A DNA stretch of 64,000 nt from Saprospiraceae bacterium (lineage in GTDB: Bacteria; Bacteroidota; Bacteroidia; Chitinophagales; Saprospiraceae). The stretch covers positions 1 to 64,000 of the forward strand of contig JADKEB010000018.1 of assembly GCA_016718205.1 (NCBI GenBank). Direction: 5' to 3'. The notes under the pieces are model-generated. The model was not told where the DNA came from, did not search any database, and saw only the letters and a program-made list of their open reading frames with translations. How positions within the stretch are numbered: position 1 is the stretch's first letter; every line of letters starts with the position of its first letter. The translations under genes and the position numbers were made by a program. This document shows positions 48,404-57,759 of the stretch, piece after piece.

Positions 48404-49519
48404 TTAATTATTTTTGGTTTGTTTTAATAAATTTACGAATTCGTCAAATAAATATTTGGAATCATGTGGTCCAGGGTTAGCTTCAGGATGGTACTGTACC
48501 GAAAATGCCGGTTGATTTTTCATCCTGATACCTTCGATGGTTTCATCATTGAGATTGCGATGTGTGATCTCTATGGTGTCATTTTTTTGGAGGACTTCAT
48601 TTTCTTTGACAGTAAATCCATGATTTTGGCTCGTTATTTCACATTTTCCTGTGGCAAGATTGATCACAGGATGATTGGCTCCTCTGTGCCCGTGATGCAT
48701 TTTATAGGTAGCAATATCATTGGCAAGTGCAAGGATCTGATGACCCAAACAAATACCAAACATAGGCTTTCTGGTTTCAAGTAACCCTTTCACAGTGTGA
48801 ATGGCATAATCCATGGTTGCCGGGTCGCCCGGTCCATTGGATAAAAAATAACCATCAGCGCTATAATCCAATATTTCTTTGAGTGGTGTCTTAGCAGGAA
48901 AAACATGAAGATGACATCCTCTTTGTGCGAGACTGCGCAGGATGTTTCTTTTTGTGCCAAAATCCAATACGGCAACCTTGTATGGTGCGCTGGGTTCTCC
49001 CACTTCATAGATCTGATGGGTGGATACTTTACTGGCGAGTTCAAGACCTTCCATTGATGGCACTTTTTTTAATTGCTTCATCAATGTATCTTTATCGAAG
49101 TTTTCAGACGAAATGATACAATTCATAGCACCTTTGTTCCTGATATTACGAACAATAGCCCGTGTATCTACATCATAAATACATACCAGATTATTCTCCT
49201 CAAAATATTTCTGAATTTCCTGATCTGCCATGGGGCGACTATAATCATTAGTAAAATTACGACAGATCAATCCGGATATTTGTATCCTTTCTGATTCAGT
49301 ATCTGTATTTTTGATGCCATAATTACCAACATGTACATTGGTCGTCACTAGTACCTGACCAAAATAGGAGGGGTCAGTAAATATTTCCTGATAGCCTGTC
49401 ATACCAGTATTAAAACACACTTCACCGGTGGTGGTTCCTGTCACTCCCGCAGCACTTCCTTCATAAAAACCTCCATCTTCAAAAAGAACGACTGCTTTAC
49501 CTTTACTTGAAAAATCCAT
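48404..49519 (-). CDS. carA: Carbamoyl-phosphate synthase small subunit
   Basis: Glutaminase subunit of carbamoyl-phosphate synthase, 371 residues, feeding ammonia to CarB for pyrimidine and arginine synthesis. N-terminal CPSase_sm domain (GKAVVLFEDGGFYEGSAAG, GEVCFNTGMTGYQEIFTDPSY) and a class I amidotransferase domain with Cys in MFGICLGHQILAL, SQNHGF and HPEANPGPHDS for the His-Glu pair. CarB is not in the window. It heads the carA-eno-divIC-sucD run. Confidence 0.97.
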   Translation of the reverse strand: MDFSSKGKAVVLFEDGGFYEGSAAGVTGTTTGEVCFNTGMTGYQEIFTDPSYFGQVLVTTNVHVGNYGIKNTDTESERIQISGLICRNFTNDYSRPMADQEIQKYFEENNLVCIYDVDTRAIVRNIRNKGAMNCIISSENFDKDTLMKQLKKVPSMEGLELASKVSTHQIYEVGEPSAPYKVAVLDFGTKRNILRSLAQRGCHLHVFPAKTPLKEILDYSADGYFLSNGPGDPATMDYAIHTVKGLLETRKPMFGICLGHQILALANDIATYKMHHGHRGANHPVINLATGKCEITSQNHGFTVKENEVLQKNDTIEITHRNLNDETIEGIRMKNQPAFSVQYHPEANPGPHDSKYLFDEFVNLLKQTKNN

Positions 49520-49603
49520 TCAACATAAAATTTCGCCACAAATATAAGACTTAAATTATATATCAAGGCTTTGTAACAAAACTAATTGCAGTTAAAAGTC
49601 ATC

Positions 49604-49939
49604 TTATTTAGCTTTTAAAGTCATGCTATATTCAGCCACTGCCTTAATCTCTGAAAGTGAAAGAATGTTTTCAAATGGAGTCATAAGACCTTTGCCTTTT
49701 GTGATTTGAACTATTCTTGTTTCCAGGTCTGCTTCTGACATTGTAAGATCTTTTGATCCATTGGCCCCAAGTTTGCCATCTGTACCATGACATAATGCAC
49801 AACTCTGTTTGAAAATTTTGGCCCCATCTACAGCAGGTTCAGGCTGAGATGTCGAAGATACTGTATTTTTATTTTCTTTTGGTCCGCAAGCAAATACAAT
49901 CAACGCCAAAAAAAATACAATGATAGATTTATTGATCAT
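49604..49939 (-). CDS. Small c-type cytochrome lipoprotein
   Basis: Start ATG 49939 gives MINKSIIVFFLALIVFACG, a lipoprotein signal with lipobox VFAC. A Pro/Ser-rich linker follows, then a cytochrome c domain with heme-binding CALCHG (CxxCH) and a late Met in KGLMTPFENILS as the probable sixth ligand. 111 residues. It would carry electrons in the periplasm while attached to a membrane. It is 63 bp downstream of the Arc-like gene on the same strand. Confidence 0.88.
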   Translation of the reverse strand: MINKSIIVFFLALIVFACGPKENKNTVSSTSQPEPAVDGAKIFKQSCALCHGTDGKLGANGSKDLTMSEADLETRIVQITKGKGLMTPFENILSLSEIKAVAEYSMTLKAK

Positions 49940-50002
49940 AACAGTTATTTTTATTTTTACCCGCAAAACTATAAATTCCAATACACTTTTAACCTTATAT
50001 TT

Positions 50003-50194
50003 TCAACTTTCTTCAACTTTCACATTGTCAGTATTTTTTGAAATTCCTGGTTTTCTTCTGGCATCTTTGAGTGACTTGTCTATGATCCATTCCAGCTGAC
50101 CATTGACACTGCGAAATTCATCTGCTGCCCATTTTTCGAGCGCTTCATATGTTTTCGGGTGCAGCCTTAGAACGAATGTTTTTTTGTCACTCAT
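50003..50194 (-). CDS. Arc/MetJ-type ribbon-helix-helix small protein
   Basis: A 63-residue protein. KKTFVLRLHPKTYEALEKWAADEFRSVNGQLEWIIDKSL fits an Arc-type RHH fold: strand TFVLRL, helix, turn with RSVNGQLEWII, helix. Small Arc-like proteins often sit beside SPFH genes; whether they bind DNA is not established. It is 18 bp downstream of the SPFH gene, certainly one operon. Confidence 0.75.
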   Translation of the reverse strand: MSDKKTFVLRLHPKTYEALEKWAADEFRSVNGQLEWIIDKSLKDARRKPGISKNTDNVKVEES

Positions 50195-50212
50195 GTTATC
50201 CTTCTATTCAAT

Positions 50213-51073
50213 TTATTGATGCAAAGTACCCGTATTTACAACCGGAGACACAGCTCTGTCGGAACAAAGTACCACGAGAAGATTGCTAACCATAGCGGCT
50301 TTTTTGTCTTCATCCAGATGTACAATTTCTTTTTTACTCAGAGCTTCAAGTGCCATTTCAACCATGCCGACTGCACCTTCGACAATTTTGCTTCTTGCAG
50401 CTATTACTGCAGTAGCCTGCTGTCTCTGAAGCATAGCACTGGCAATCTCCTGAGCGTAAGCCAAATGACTTATTCTGGCTTCAATCACTTCAATTCCGGC
50501 CAGTGAAAGCCTTTCAGCTATCTCTTGCTCGAGCATATCATTGATCTCTACTGAGCTTGATCTGAGTGTCATATGTGCCTTTTCATCTTCAAAATTATCA
50601 TAAGAATACTCCATTGACATCTTTCTGAGTGCAGATTCACTTTGGATTTCTACAAATTTTTCATAGTTCTCCACATCAAAAGCAGCCCTGAAGGTATCAG
50701 CCACTTTCCAAACCACAACAGCAGCGATCATGATAGGATTGCCTTGTTTGTCGTTGACTTTGAGTTGGGAAGTTTCCAGATTGTGTGCTCTCTGAGATAT
50801 TTTTTTCTTGATAAAAAAAGGATTCGCCCAGAAAAATCCGGATTGTTTGACCGTACCCTTATAATCTCCAAACAATGTAAGTACTCTGCTACTGTTTGGT
50901 TCAATGGCAAGAAATCCTGAAATTATAAGTAAGTAAAAAACAAAGATTGGCACAGATACCCATATGGGAAGCCAATGTAAAAATATGTTGGCAATGCCTG
51001 CAGCAAGCAAAACAAAGCTGATAAGAAGCATTAAATAGCCCGAAGTAGGTTGAATGGTTTTTTCTGTTTTCAT
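50213..51073 (-). CDS. SPFH domain membrane protein
   Basis: A 286-residue stomatin/prohibitin-type protein. Two N-terminal TM helices (GYLMLLISFVLLAAGIANIFL and WVSVPIFVFYLLIISGFLAI), then an SPFH domain (EPNSSRVLTLFGDYKGTVKQSGFFWANPF, NPIMIAAVVVWKVADTFRAAFDVENYEKFVEIQSESALRK), a helical tail (LAYAQEIASAMLQRQQATAVIAARSKIVEGAVGMVEMAL) and VSNLLVVLCSD. SPFH proteins form large ring-shaped membrane scaffolds. It is followed by the Arc-like gene and a cytochrome c. Confidence 0.92.
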   Translation of the reverse strand: MKTEKTIQPTSGYLMLLISFVLLAAGIANIFLHWLPIWVSVPIFVFYLLIISGFLAIEPNSSRVLTLFGDYKGTVKQSGFFWANPFFIKKKISQRAHNLETSQLKVNDKQGNPIMIAAVVVWKVADTFRAAFDVENYEKFVEIQSESALRKMSMEYSYDNFEDEKAHMTLRSSSVEINDMLEQEIAERLSLAGIEVIEARISHLAYAQEIASAMLQRQQATAVIAARSKIVEGAVGMVEMALEALSKKEIVHLDEDKKAAMVSNLLVVLCSDRAVSPVVNTGTLHQ

Positions 51074-51334
51074 TTTGAAAATTTATTTTTTTTAATATCA
51101 TTTTAATATCAAATCAATTAACATTCCTGCTGCCGCAAAAGTTCCTTTTAGTTAAGATTTTTTTAAAATAGTCAAACATTCTTTCATTAAACAGCGTTTG
51201 TGTGTTACAAATCGTAACTTTACCCTTTTATATTATCTGATAAATATAACTTTTTTAGAGAATCTTTATCAGAATACCAATAGAAAAGAAAAATCAGTGA
51301 ACAGTTAATATTTTACAAAAACAAATACAGAGGA

Positions 51335-52303
51335 ATGAGTGATGTGTATCAATCAGATGTTCAGGCGGTAGATGCGATGGCGTCTTACTATAAATTACTG
51401 AAGGAGGAGATAGGCAAAGTAATCATAGGGCAGGATGATGTGGTAAGAGCAGTTATTATTTCATTATTCAGCAATGGTCATAGTCTGCTTGTAGGTGTTC
51501 CCGGACTTGCAAAAACACTTTTGGTCAGTACTATTGCTGATGTTTTGGATCTAGAATTTAAACGTATTCAGTTCACGCCTGACCTGATGCCATCAGATAT
51601 CACCGGGTCTGAAATTCTGGATGAAAACAGGCATTTTAAATTTAATAAAGGTCCCCTTTTTACCAATATTCTTCTCGCCGACGAGATCAACAGAACGCCG
51701 CCCAAAACTCAGGCAGCACTTCTTGAAGCCATGCAGGAAAAATCGGTAACAGTAGCTGGTGCGAGACACGTGCTTCCCAAACCATTTTTTGTATTGGCAA
51801 CTCAAAACCCCATAGAGCAGGAAGGTACCTATCCGCTACCGGAAGCACAGTTGGACAGATTTATGTTCAATATACCTTTGGATTACCCAAGTTATGCTGA
51901 AGAGGTGCAGGTAGTAAAGTCCACTACTTCGAATGAAAAATATACTTTGCGCAACATCCTTACCGGGGAGCAGATCATGGGATTTCAGTCATTGGTCAGA
52001 AAAATACCCATTGCAGACAATGTCCTGGAGTATGCCGTAACATTGGCTTCCAAAACAAGACCAAAAACCAGCCTTGCTACCGCTGAAGTCAACAACTATA
52101 TCTCTTGGGGTGCCGGCCCTCGGGCGTCACAGTACCTCGTATTGGGAGCTAAATGCCACGCTGCCATCAATGGCAAATACTCTCCGGATAAGGAAGATGT
52201 GCAAGCTATAGCAAACTATGTATTGAGACACAGAATTGTCAGAAATTATAAGGCAGAGGCTGAAGGTATCAGTGAAGAACAAATTATCAAAAACCTGTTT
52301 TAG
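51335..52303 (+). CDS. MoxR family AAA+ ATPase
   Basis: A 322-residue MoxR ATPase with Walker A-like GVPGLAKTLLVSTIADVL, FTPDLMPSDITGSEIL, PLFTNILLADEINRTPPKTQAALLEAMQE (Walker B and sensor), FVLATQNPIEQEGTYPLPEAQLDRF, and the C-terminal GPRASQYLVLGAKCHAAINGKY lid. MoxR proteins usually act with von Willebrand domain partners (BatA/BatB) to assemble or mature envelope proteins. Those partners are not adjacent here, as the next gene is a DUF4197 lipoprotein 17 bp downstream. Confidence 0.95.
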   Translation: MSDVYQSDVQAVDAMASYYKLLKEEIGKVIIGQDDVVRAVIISLFSNGHSLLVGVPGLAKTLLVSTIADVLDLEFKRIQFTPDLMPSDITGSEILDENRHFKFNKGPLFTNILLADEINRTPPKTQAALLEAMQEKSVTVAGARHVLPKPFFVLATQNPIEQEGTYPLPEAQLDRFMFNIPLDYPSYAEEVQVVKSTTSNEKYTLRNILTGEQIMGFQSLVRKIPIADNVLEYAVTLASKTRPKTSLATAEVNNYISWGAGPRASQYLVLGAKCHAAINGKYSPDKEDVQAIANYVLRHRIVRNYKAEAEGISEEQIIKNLF

Positions 52304-52320
52304 AAATTGATCAAAATATT

Positions 52321-53025
52321 ATGAACAAATTAGTTTTATTTCTCCTTCCCTTATTTTTGCTTTCATGTGATCCGAAGGACCTACAAAGAGTACTGGACTC
52401 TGTGAGTAATGTTCCGCTGTCTAATGCTGATATCGCTGCCGGATTGAAGCAAGCTCTCGACAAAGGTGTAGATCAAAGTGTGATGACACTTTCAGCTCAA
52501 GATGGGTACTACGCTTCCATTTACAAAATACTGCTTCCGGAAGAAGCAGCAAAAGTCATAGATAAGTTAAAATTTATACCCGGATTTTCAAATCTTGAAG
52601 AAGAAGCCATAAAAAGAATCAACAAAGCAGCTGAAGATGCTGCGACCAAGGCAGCACCTATCTTTCTAAATGCCATCAAGGGCATGACCTTTGATGATGT
52701 AATGAAGATCTTAATGGGTGAAAAAAATGCTGCTACAACATATCTCCATAATAAAACATATCAGGCACTTTACAATGAATTTAAACCGGTGATGAACTCA
52801 TCTCTCAATAAATTTGGTGCCCTTGACTTATGGAGTGATGCAATAGGAAAGTACAATAGCCTACCATTTATTACTAAAGTGAATCCCGACCTCGCGGATC
52901 ATGTAAGTAACAAAGCTCTTGTGGGCTTATTTTCTTTAGTTGAGAAAAAAGAGTTGGGGATAAGAACTGATATTTCCCAACGAACTACAGATTTGTTAAA
53001 AAAGGTATTTGCCAAACAAGACTAA
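52321..53025 (+). CDS. DUF4197 lipoprotein
   Basis: A 234-residue protein. Lipoprotein signal MNKLVLFLLPLFLLSC with lipobox LLSC. The body is DUF4197: LSNADIAAGLKQALDKGVDQ, KILLPEEAAKVIDKLKFIPGF, DAATKAAPIFLNAIKGMTFDDVMKILMGEKNAATTYL and HVSNKALVGLFSLVEKKELGIRTDISQRTTDLLKKVF. The family has no known activity. It lies 17 bp after moxR and converges with murA. Confidence 0.93.
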   Translation: MNKLVLFLLPLFLLSCDPKDLQRVLDSVSNVPLSNADIAAGLKQALDKGVDQSVMTLSAQDGYYASIYKILLPEEAAKVIDKLKFIPGFSNLEEEAIKRINKAAEDAATKAAPIFLNAIKGMTFDDVMKILMGEKNAATTYLHNKTYQALYNEFKPVMNSSLNKFGALDLWSDAIGKYNSLPFITKVNPDLADHVSNKALVGLFSLVEKKELGIRTDISQRTTDLLKKVFAKQD

Positions 53026-53038
53026 TCTCAAAGTAGTT

Positions 53039-54355
53039 TTACTCCTCTATCCTTTCTATCTGTGCACCCAAGGCATTGAGTCGTCCGTCAATATTCTGGT
53101 AACCTCTGTCTATCTGACTGATGTTGGAGATGATGCTTTCACTTCTGGCAGACAAGGCAGCGATAAGAAGAGAGACTCCGGCCCTGATATCAGGAGAACT
53201 CATACGGATGCCCCGGAGCTGAGATTTTCTGTCTAAACCTATCACTGTAGCTCTGTGTGGGTCACACAATATAATCTGAGCTCCCATATCTATGAGTTTA
53301 TCTACAAAGAAGAGTCGGCTTTCAAACATTTTTTGATGAATGAGAATGCTGCCTCGAGACTGAATAGCTACGACAAGTACAATACTCAGTAGGTCCGGAG
53401 TAAATCCTGGCCAAGGTGCATCATAAATCGTCATGATGGACCCATCAATGAAACTCTGAATCTCATAGACATCCTGTGCAGGTATATAAAGATCATCCCC
53501 TTTGATATCTATCTGAATACCCAGTTTTTCAAATGTAGACGGAATGATGCCCAGATTGGGTACAGATACATTGGAAATGGTCAATGAAGATTGGGTCATA
53601 GCGGCCAGTCCTATAAAACTACCAATCTCAATCATATCCGGAAGAATAGTATGTTCTGTTCCACCAAGGCTTTCTACACCATGTATGGTTAAAAGATTTG
53701 AACCAACACCGGAAATTCTTGCGCCCATGTTATTGAGCATTTTACATAGCTGCTGTAAATAGGGTTCACATGCAGCGTTGTAAATCTGCGTGATCCCTTC
53801 TGCCAACACTGCAGCCATCAGCACATTTGCTGTACCAGTGACAGAAATCTCATCCATAAGGATAAAGGTCCCCTTAAGTCGTTCTGCACCTATATAGTAT
53901 TGGTCTTCTTTCTCGTCATAATTAAAAGATGCGCCTAGTTTTTGGAACCCAATAAAATGTGTATCCAATCTCCTTCTCCCGATTTTATCGCCCCCAGGTT
54001 TGGGTAGATAAGCTTTTTTGAACCTTGCTAAAAGCGGGCCCAATAACATCACTGAGCCGCGTATTTTTTTAGCATTTTCCTGATATTCAACCGATGAGAG
54101 ATGATCAGTATCGATATCATCTGCCTGAAATGAATATTCATTCTGGCTTAATCGTTCTACTTTTACGCCGAGACCCTGAAGTAATTCTATCTGCTTCCTG
54201 ATGTCCAGAATATCAGGAATATTTTTTATGGTCACTTTTTTGTTGGTGAGTAGTACTGCACTGATGATTTGGAGTGCTTCATTTTTGGCACCTTGTGGTT
54301 CAATTGTGCCAGAGAGATGGGCATTTCCTTGTACCCTGAAAGCTTGATTGGACAT
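53039..54355 (-). CDS. murA: UDP-N-acetylglucosamine 1-carboxyvinyltransferase
   Basis: MurA, 438 residues, the first committed step of peptidoglycan synthesis, which transfers enolpyruvate from PEP to UDP-GlcNAc in the cytoplasm. EPQGAKNEALQIISAVLLT, MLLGPLLARFKKAYLPKPGG and the repeated inside-out beta/alpha domains are present. The residue that is Cys115 in E. coli MurA is Asp here (PKPGGDKIGRRRLDTHF), a change known to give intrinsic fosfomycin resistance in mycobacteria and chlamydiae. Monocistronic. Confidence 0.95.
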   Translation of the reverse strand: MSNQAFRVQGNAHLSGTIEPQGAKNEALQIISAVLLTNKKVTIKNIPDILDIRKQIELLQGLGVKVERLSQNEYSFQADDIDTDHLSSVEYQENAKKIRGSVMLLGPLLARFKKAYLPKPGGDKIGRRRLDTHFIGFQKLGASFNYDEKEDQYYIGAERLKGTFILMDEISVTGTANVLMAAVLAEGITQIYNAACEPYLQQLCKMLNNMGARISGVGSNLLTIHGVESLGGTEHTILPDMIEIGSFIGLAAMTQSSLTISNVSVPNLGIIPSTFEKLGIQIDIKGDDLYIPAQDVYEIQSFIDGSIMTIYDAPWPGFTPDLLSIVLVVAIQSRGSILIHQKMFESRLFFVDKLIDMGAQIILCDPHRATVIGLDRKSQLRGIRMSSPDIRAGVSLLIAALSARSESIISNISQIDRGYQNIDGRLNALGAQIERIEE

Positions 54356-54657
54356 GTATGTTTATAATATTAATTGGTGCAAATATATTATGAATAATTC
54401 TAATATTATAAAAACCAAGGGAATAATCATTTTAAGTTATGTTTAAAACAAAAAAACTTTAACCTGTAAATCTAAAATGACTATCTATTACGTCTTTTGA
54501 ACTCAAATCCTGATCACTATATCAGCTTGATAAACACTGATTTAAATCTTGATAATGCAACTTCCCCTGGAAAATATAATAAAAGTTATATACTTTTTTT
54601 TTTTTTTCACTTATTTTTGTTTGAATTTTAGTTAATATTCTTTTAAATTAAGACCTT
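54356..54657. other. Intergenic region between murA and the T9SS cargo gene
   Basis: AT-rich with a run of T bases (about 54593-54607) ahead of the T9SS gene. No frame with family resemblance, and no distinct repeat. Confidence 0.4.
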
Positions 54658-55479
54658 ATGAGAATTTTTTTCATTCTACTTCAGTCATACATTTTATGTG
54701 GATTTTTTAATTTTAGTGCTTTATTGGGACAATGTCCTACTTCAATTTCGGTAAGCAATAATTCAAAATGTATTTCAGTCAACCCAGCCAATAGCGGTAC
54801 AACGGTAAGTGGATTTACATATCTTTCTGGCTCAAATCCCGCTTTATTTTACGAAAGTACAGGAAATTCAAATGGCTGTATGACATATACTCCCCCACCA
54901 GGAACTACAACATACAATATAAATGGTCAAACTTGTACCTATGTTAATGGTATATTACCTGTCAATTTCTTAACATTTAATGTCAAATCAGATAATAGAC
55001 AAGCGAGACTGGATTTTTCCACAGCCTCTGAAACCAACAATGATTATTTTACCGTTCAAAGATCTGGAGATGCGTTGCATTTTGAAAATATTGCAACCAT
55101 AGATGGGGCAGGCAATAGCAGCACAGAAATTCAATATAGTTTTACGGATATATCCCCGCTTGGAGGTGACAACTATTACCGAATCAAACAGACAGATTTT
55201 GATGGAAAATTTTCATATTCAGATGTAAGGTCAGTAAGTAAGGTAACTGCAGAAAAATCACAATTGAATACTTTCATTACAGATAATATCCTTGTGATCA
55301 ACACTCCACTAGAGAATTATGATGTGACTATCTTCAATAGTTGGGGGGCTGAAGTGAAAAGATATACCGGTATGCAAAAAAATAGTACTTTTGATGTTCA
55401 CGATTTGAGATCCGGAGTACATATTATACACATATCATACCCTAGCAGAGCAGAAACATTTCGGGTTGTAAAGTTATAG
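54658..55479 (+). CDS. Secreted protein with type IX sorting domain
   Basis: A 273-residue secreted protein. Signal peptide at the start (MRIFFILLQSYILCGFFNFSALLGQ), a small Cys-containing region, and then the standard tail of Bacteroidota cargo: LPVNFLTFNVKSDNRQARLDFSTASETNNDYFTVQRSGDALHFENIATIDGAGNSSTEIQYSFTD, NYYRIKQTDFDGKFSYS, and a C-terminal T9SS-type fold (VTIFNSWGAEVKRY, FDVHDLRSGVHIIHI, RVVKL). This would send it through the type IX system and attach it to the surface. The cargo part is too short to indicate an activity. Confidence 0.88.
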   Translation: MRIFFILLQSYILCGFFNFSALLGQCPTSISVSNNSKCISVNPANSGTTVSGFTYLSGSNPALFYESTGNSNGCMTYTPPPGTTTYNINGQTCTYVNGILPVNFLTFNVKSDNRQARLDFSTASETNNDYFTVQRSGDALHFENIATIDGAGNSSTEIQYSFTDISPLGGDNYYRIKQTDFDGKFSYSDVRSVSKVTAEKSQLNTFITDNILVINTPLENYDVTIFNSWGAEVKRYTGMQKNSTFDVHDLRSGVHIIHISYPSRAETFRVVKL

Positions 55480-55505
55480 GGTATTGCTTATACATTTTAT
55501 TAGGG

Positions 55506-56108
55506 TTAAGGCACATTGTATGTCCTTTGGTTATGCAGGAAAAAATAACCTAACCCTCCTTCTATATTGCTAAAAATATCTGAAGGTGTTGCAAAAGGAT
55601 TGTCTCTGCTTTCAAAGTGAACATTGTCGGTTTTACTGTATTTAAAGTATGACTCAGAGACATTTCTCCATCTGAGTTGGATATTGCCTTTGGCTTGTTG
55701 CTCCGTTATCCTGCAAAACTGGAAGCTCATGGTCTTATCTTGTCCGTCAAATGACTGATCACCAAATAAGACTCCGCTGTTTCTTGCAGACTCGACTGAC
55801 CCGGGTTCGTTCACTGATGTGTATGTACTTCTGAATGGTTGATCTTTTCCATATCTTGTTAGTACCAATACTTCATAAAAATCTTTGCCAAGGCTGTCAG
55901 TAAAACTTACGTCTACCTTGCTGCGTGTGTCGCCATCAGGTGTGATACCTTCGTTTTCTACAAACTTCAGACTTTTTACTGCACAAGTTTGCGGATTAGT
56001 AGAAATTATTTTTGTACCCCCAGCACCTACCCAATTTGTAAATATCTCCTGGCCACTTAACATGTTACACAGGATAAGCAGACAACAAAAATGAATTAAT
56101 TTACTCAT
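55506..56108 (-). CDS. Exported hypothetical protein, DUF4249-like C-terminus
   Basis: About 200 residues. Start ATG 56108 gives the signal peptide MSKLIHFCCLLILCNMLSGQ. The middle has beta-strand patterns (SKVDVSFTDSLGKDFYEVLVL, SMSFQFCRITEQQ-like text). The end reads DNPFATPSDIFSNIEGGLGYFFLHNQ, where SNIEGGLGYF matches the C-terminal signature of DUF4249 proteins, which are outer-membrane/TonB-linked. It is shorter than typical DUF4249 (about 280-400). It converges with the T9SS gene. Confidence 0.55.
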   Translation of the reverse strand: MSKLIHFCCLLILCNMLSGQEIFTNWVGAGGTKIISTNPQTCAVKSLKFVENEGITPDGDTRSKVDVSFTDSLGKDFYEVLVLTRYGKDQPFRSTYTSVNEPGSVESARNSGVLFGDQSFDGQDKTMSFQFCRITEQQAKGNIQLRWRNVSESYFKYSKTDNVHFESRDNPFATPSDIFSNIEGGLGYFFLHNQRTYNVP

Positions 56109-56250
56109 TTGAAAGAAGGTATATTTCATCATATACAGAAATTGGTACAAAGCTATAGAATATTTTCATCATTCCTGATAACATATTTTTACATTTGTAA
56201 CTCAATGAATGGCACACAATATACTGATTATATGTACATTAGTATAATGC

Positions 56251-56475
56251 TTATTTCTTCAAAAGAGAAGTATATATTCCGCAGCCATCATCAACAATCC
56301 TGATTTTGTACCGGGTGCCTTTTAAGTTTATCGTGTGTTCATATGTAAATGCTTTACAGAAACCTGGCAGATTAAAATGCAAAAAAAGATCAATGGACAA
56401 GTAGTCTTTTTCGTCAATAATTCTGTTTACGATAATGTTACTTTGATTGATAGTCTCTTCACTGCTGGTGATCAA
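56251..56475 (-). CDS. Short hypothetical open frame, uncertain
   Basis: A 74-residue frame, SEETINQSNIIVNRIIDEKDYLSIDLFLHFNLPGFCK then LKGTRYKIRIVDDGCGIYTS. It reads like the C-terminal end of a beta-rich protein rather than a complete one, and has no signal or family match. An interspersed repeat (CTCAACCCTCATCCC to GACCCACCCATATT, near 56505-56565) lies just upstream, so it may be a truncated leftover. Confidence 0.3.
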   Translation of the reverse strand: MITSSEETINQSNIIVNRIIDEKDYLSIDLFLHFNLPGFCKAFTYEHTINLKGTRYKIRIVDDGCGIYTSLLKK

Positions 56476-56644
56476 GGAAAAGCCACATATTTAGAAGGCT
56501 CTGCTCAACCCTCATCCCTAAAGAGCTTGTCAAGCTATGCTTGAGACGACCCACCCATATTCTCCAAACTTTACTCTCCTCTTTCAAGCGAATCTTTTAT
56601 TTTGTCGAAGTAAATTTTAAAATGCAAACATATAAGGAATAATT

Positions 56645-57520
56645 CTATAAAGCTTTCTTAATTTTTTTGTAGAGTGCCAACATCCCTATTATCACAAAAT
56701 AAGCCACAATACCGCCGGCTATGCCTAACAACAATTCAGAAATAATGGATGGCCATGTCGCAGGCATCACATGATGCACGAACTCTATATTATGCATAAA
56801 AATACCACCTGCCACTAATATCAATGCGATGGTACCTACTACACTCAAAAATTTAATGATCAAAGGCAGTAGCCGTATGAACCCATTTCCAATCGAAATC
56901 AAAACTTTATTTCCTTTGGATTTGCTGATGAGCATGAGACCAAAATCATCCATCCGTACGATCATACCAACTAAACCATAAACTCCTACAGTGGCTACAA
57001 GGGCCACAAAACTGACTGTCATGATCTGAATAGACAAGCTTTTATCCAAAACCGTTCCCATGGCTATAATCACTATTTCTACAGACAAAATAAAATCTGT
57101 CGTAATGGCTGACTTAATTTTATCTTTTTCATCCTCTGTTATTTCCACTTCGTATTCAGGTCCTTCATCTCTTTCTTCGTTTTTTTTATGAAAAAGTGTA
57201 TCAATGATCTTGTGCACCCCTTCATAAGCCAGATAGAAACCACCAATAATAAGGATGTATTTGATCAAAACAGGAAGAAAATAACTCAATACAAAGACTA
57301 TCGGCAAGATGATCAGCTTATTGATAAAGGACCCTTTGGTGATAGCCCATAACACCGGCAATTCTCGCGAAGACACAAACCCAGTGGCTTTTTCAGCATT
57401 GACTGCCAAATCGTCGCCCAGGATACCAGCAGTCTTTTTAGTAGCCAGTTTGCTCATCATCACCACATCGTCCATCAGGACCGCGATATCGTCCAATACT
57501 GCAAAGATTCCGGATGCCAT
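56645..57520 (-). CDS. DUF808 / YedI family membrane protein
   Basis: A 291-residue integral membrane protein of the DUF808 (YedI) family. The N-terminus ASGIFAVLDDIAVLMDDVVMMSKLATKKTAGILGDDLAVNAEKATGF is the family signature, followed by WAITKGSFINKLIILP and about six hydrophobic helices. An acidic loop with EERDEGPEYEVEITEDEKDKI lies in the middle. The family has no assigned function. Monocistronic. Confidence 0.93.
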   Translation of the reverse strand: MASGIFAVLDDIAVLMDDVVMMSKLATKKTAGILGDDLAVNAEKATGFVSSRELPVLWAITKGSFINKLIILPIVFVLSYFLPVLIKYILIIGGFYLAYEGVHKIIDTLFHKKNEERDEGPEYEVEITEDEKDKIKSAITTDFILSVEIVIIAMGTVLDKSLSIQIMTVSFVALVATVGVYGLVGMIVRMDDFGLMLISKSKGNKVLISIGNGFIRLLPLIIKFLSVVGTIALILVAGGIFMHNIEFVHHVMPATWPSIISELLLGIAGGIVAYFVIIGMLALYKKIKKAL

Positions 57521-57759
57521 ATTTTATTTTTAATGCAAAATTACTTTCTTGGATGATTATTTTATCGAAAAGATGATTGTTTTTGGCAATTTGAAAAAAC
57601 ATTGAATAAATTGTTGCTTTAGTATTTGTCCTAAAGTTATGAATCAATGAGACTCAGTATTTCATGAATTAAACAAATCGATCCCGAAATATTCATTCAA
57701 TTCATGTCGAGTCTTACCAAAATAATATAAGAGTATGTTTAATTTAAATTTCTTAAAAC
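57521..57759. other. Intergenic region with a family A half-end
   Basis: Contains AGAGTATGTTTAA at about 57731-57743, matching the left terminus of family A, with no partner end within about 300 bp. It lies against the 3' end of the truncated glycoside hydrolase. Nothing else recognised. Confidence 0.45.
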
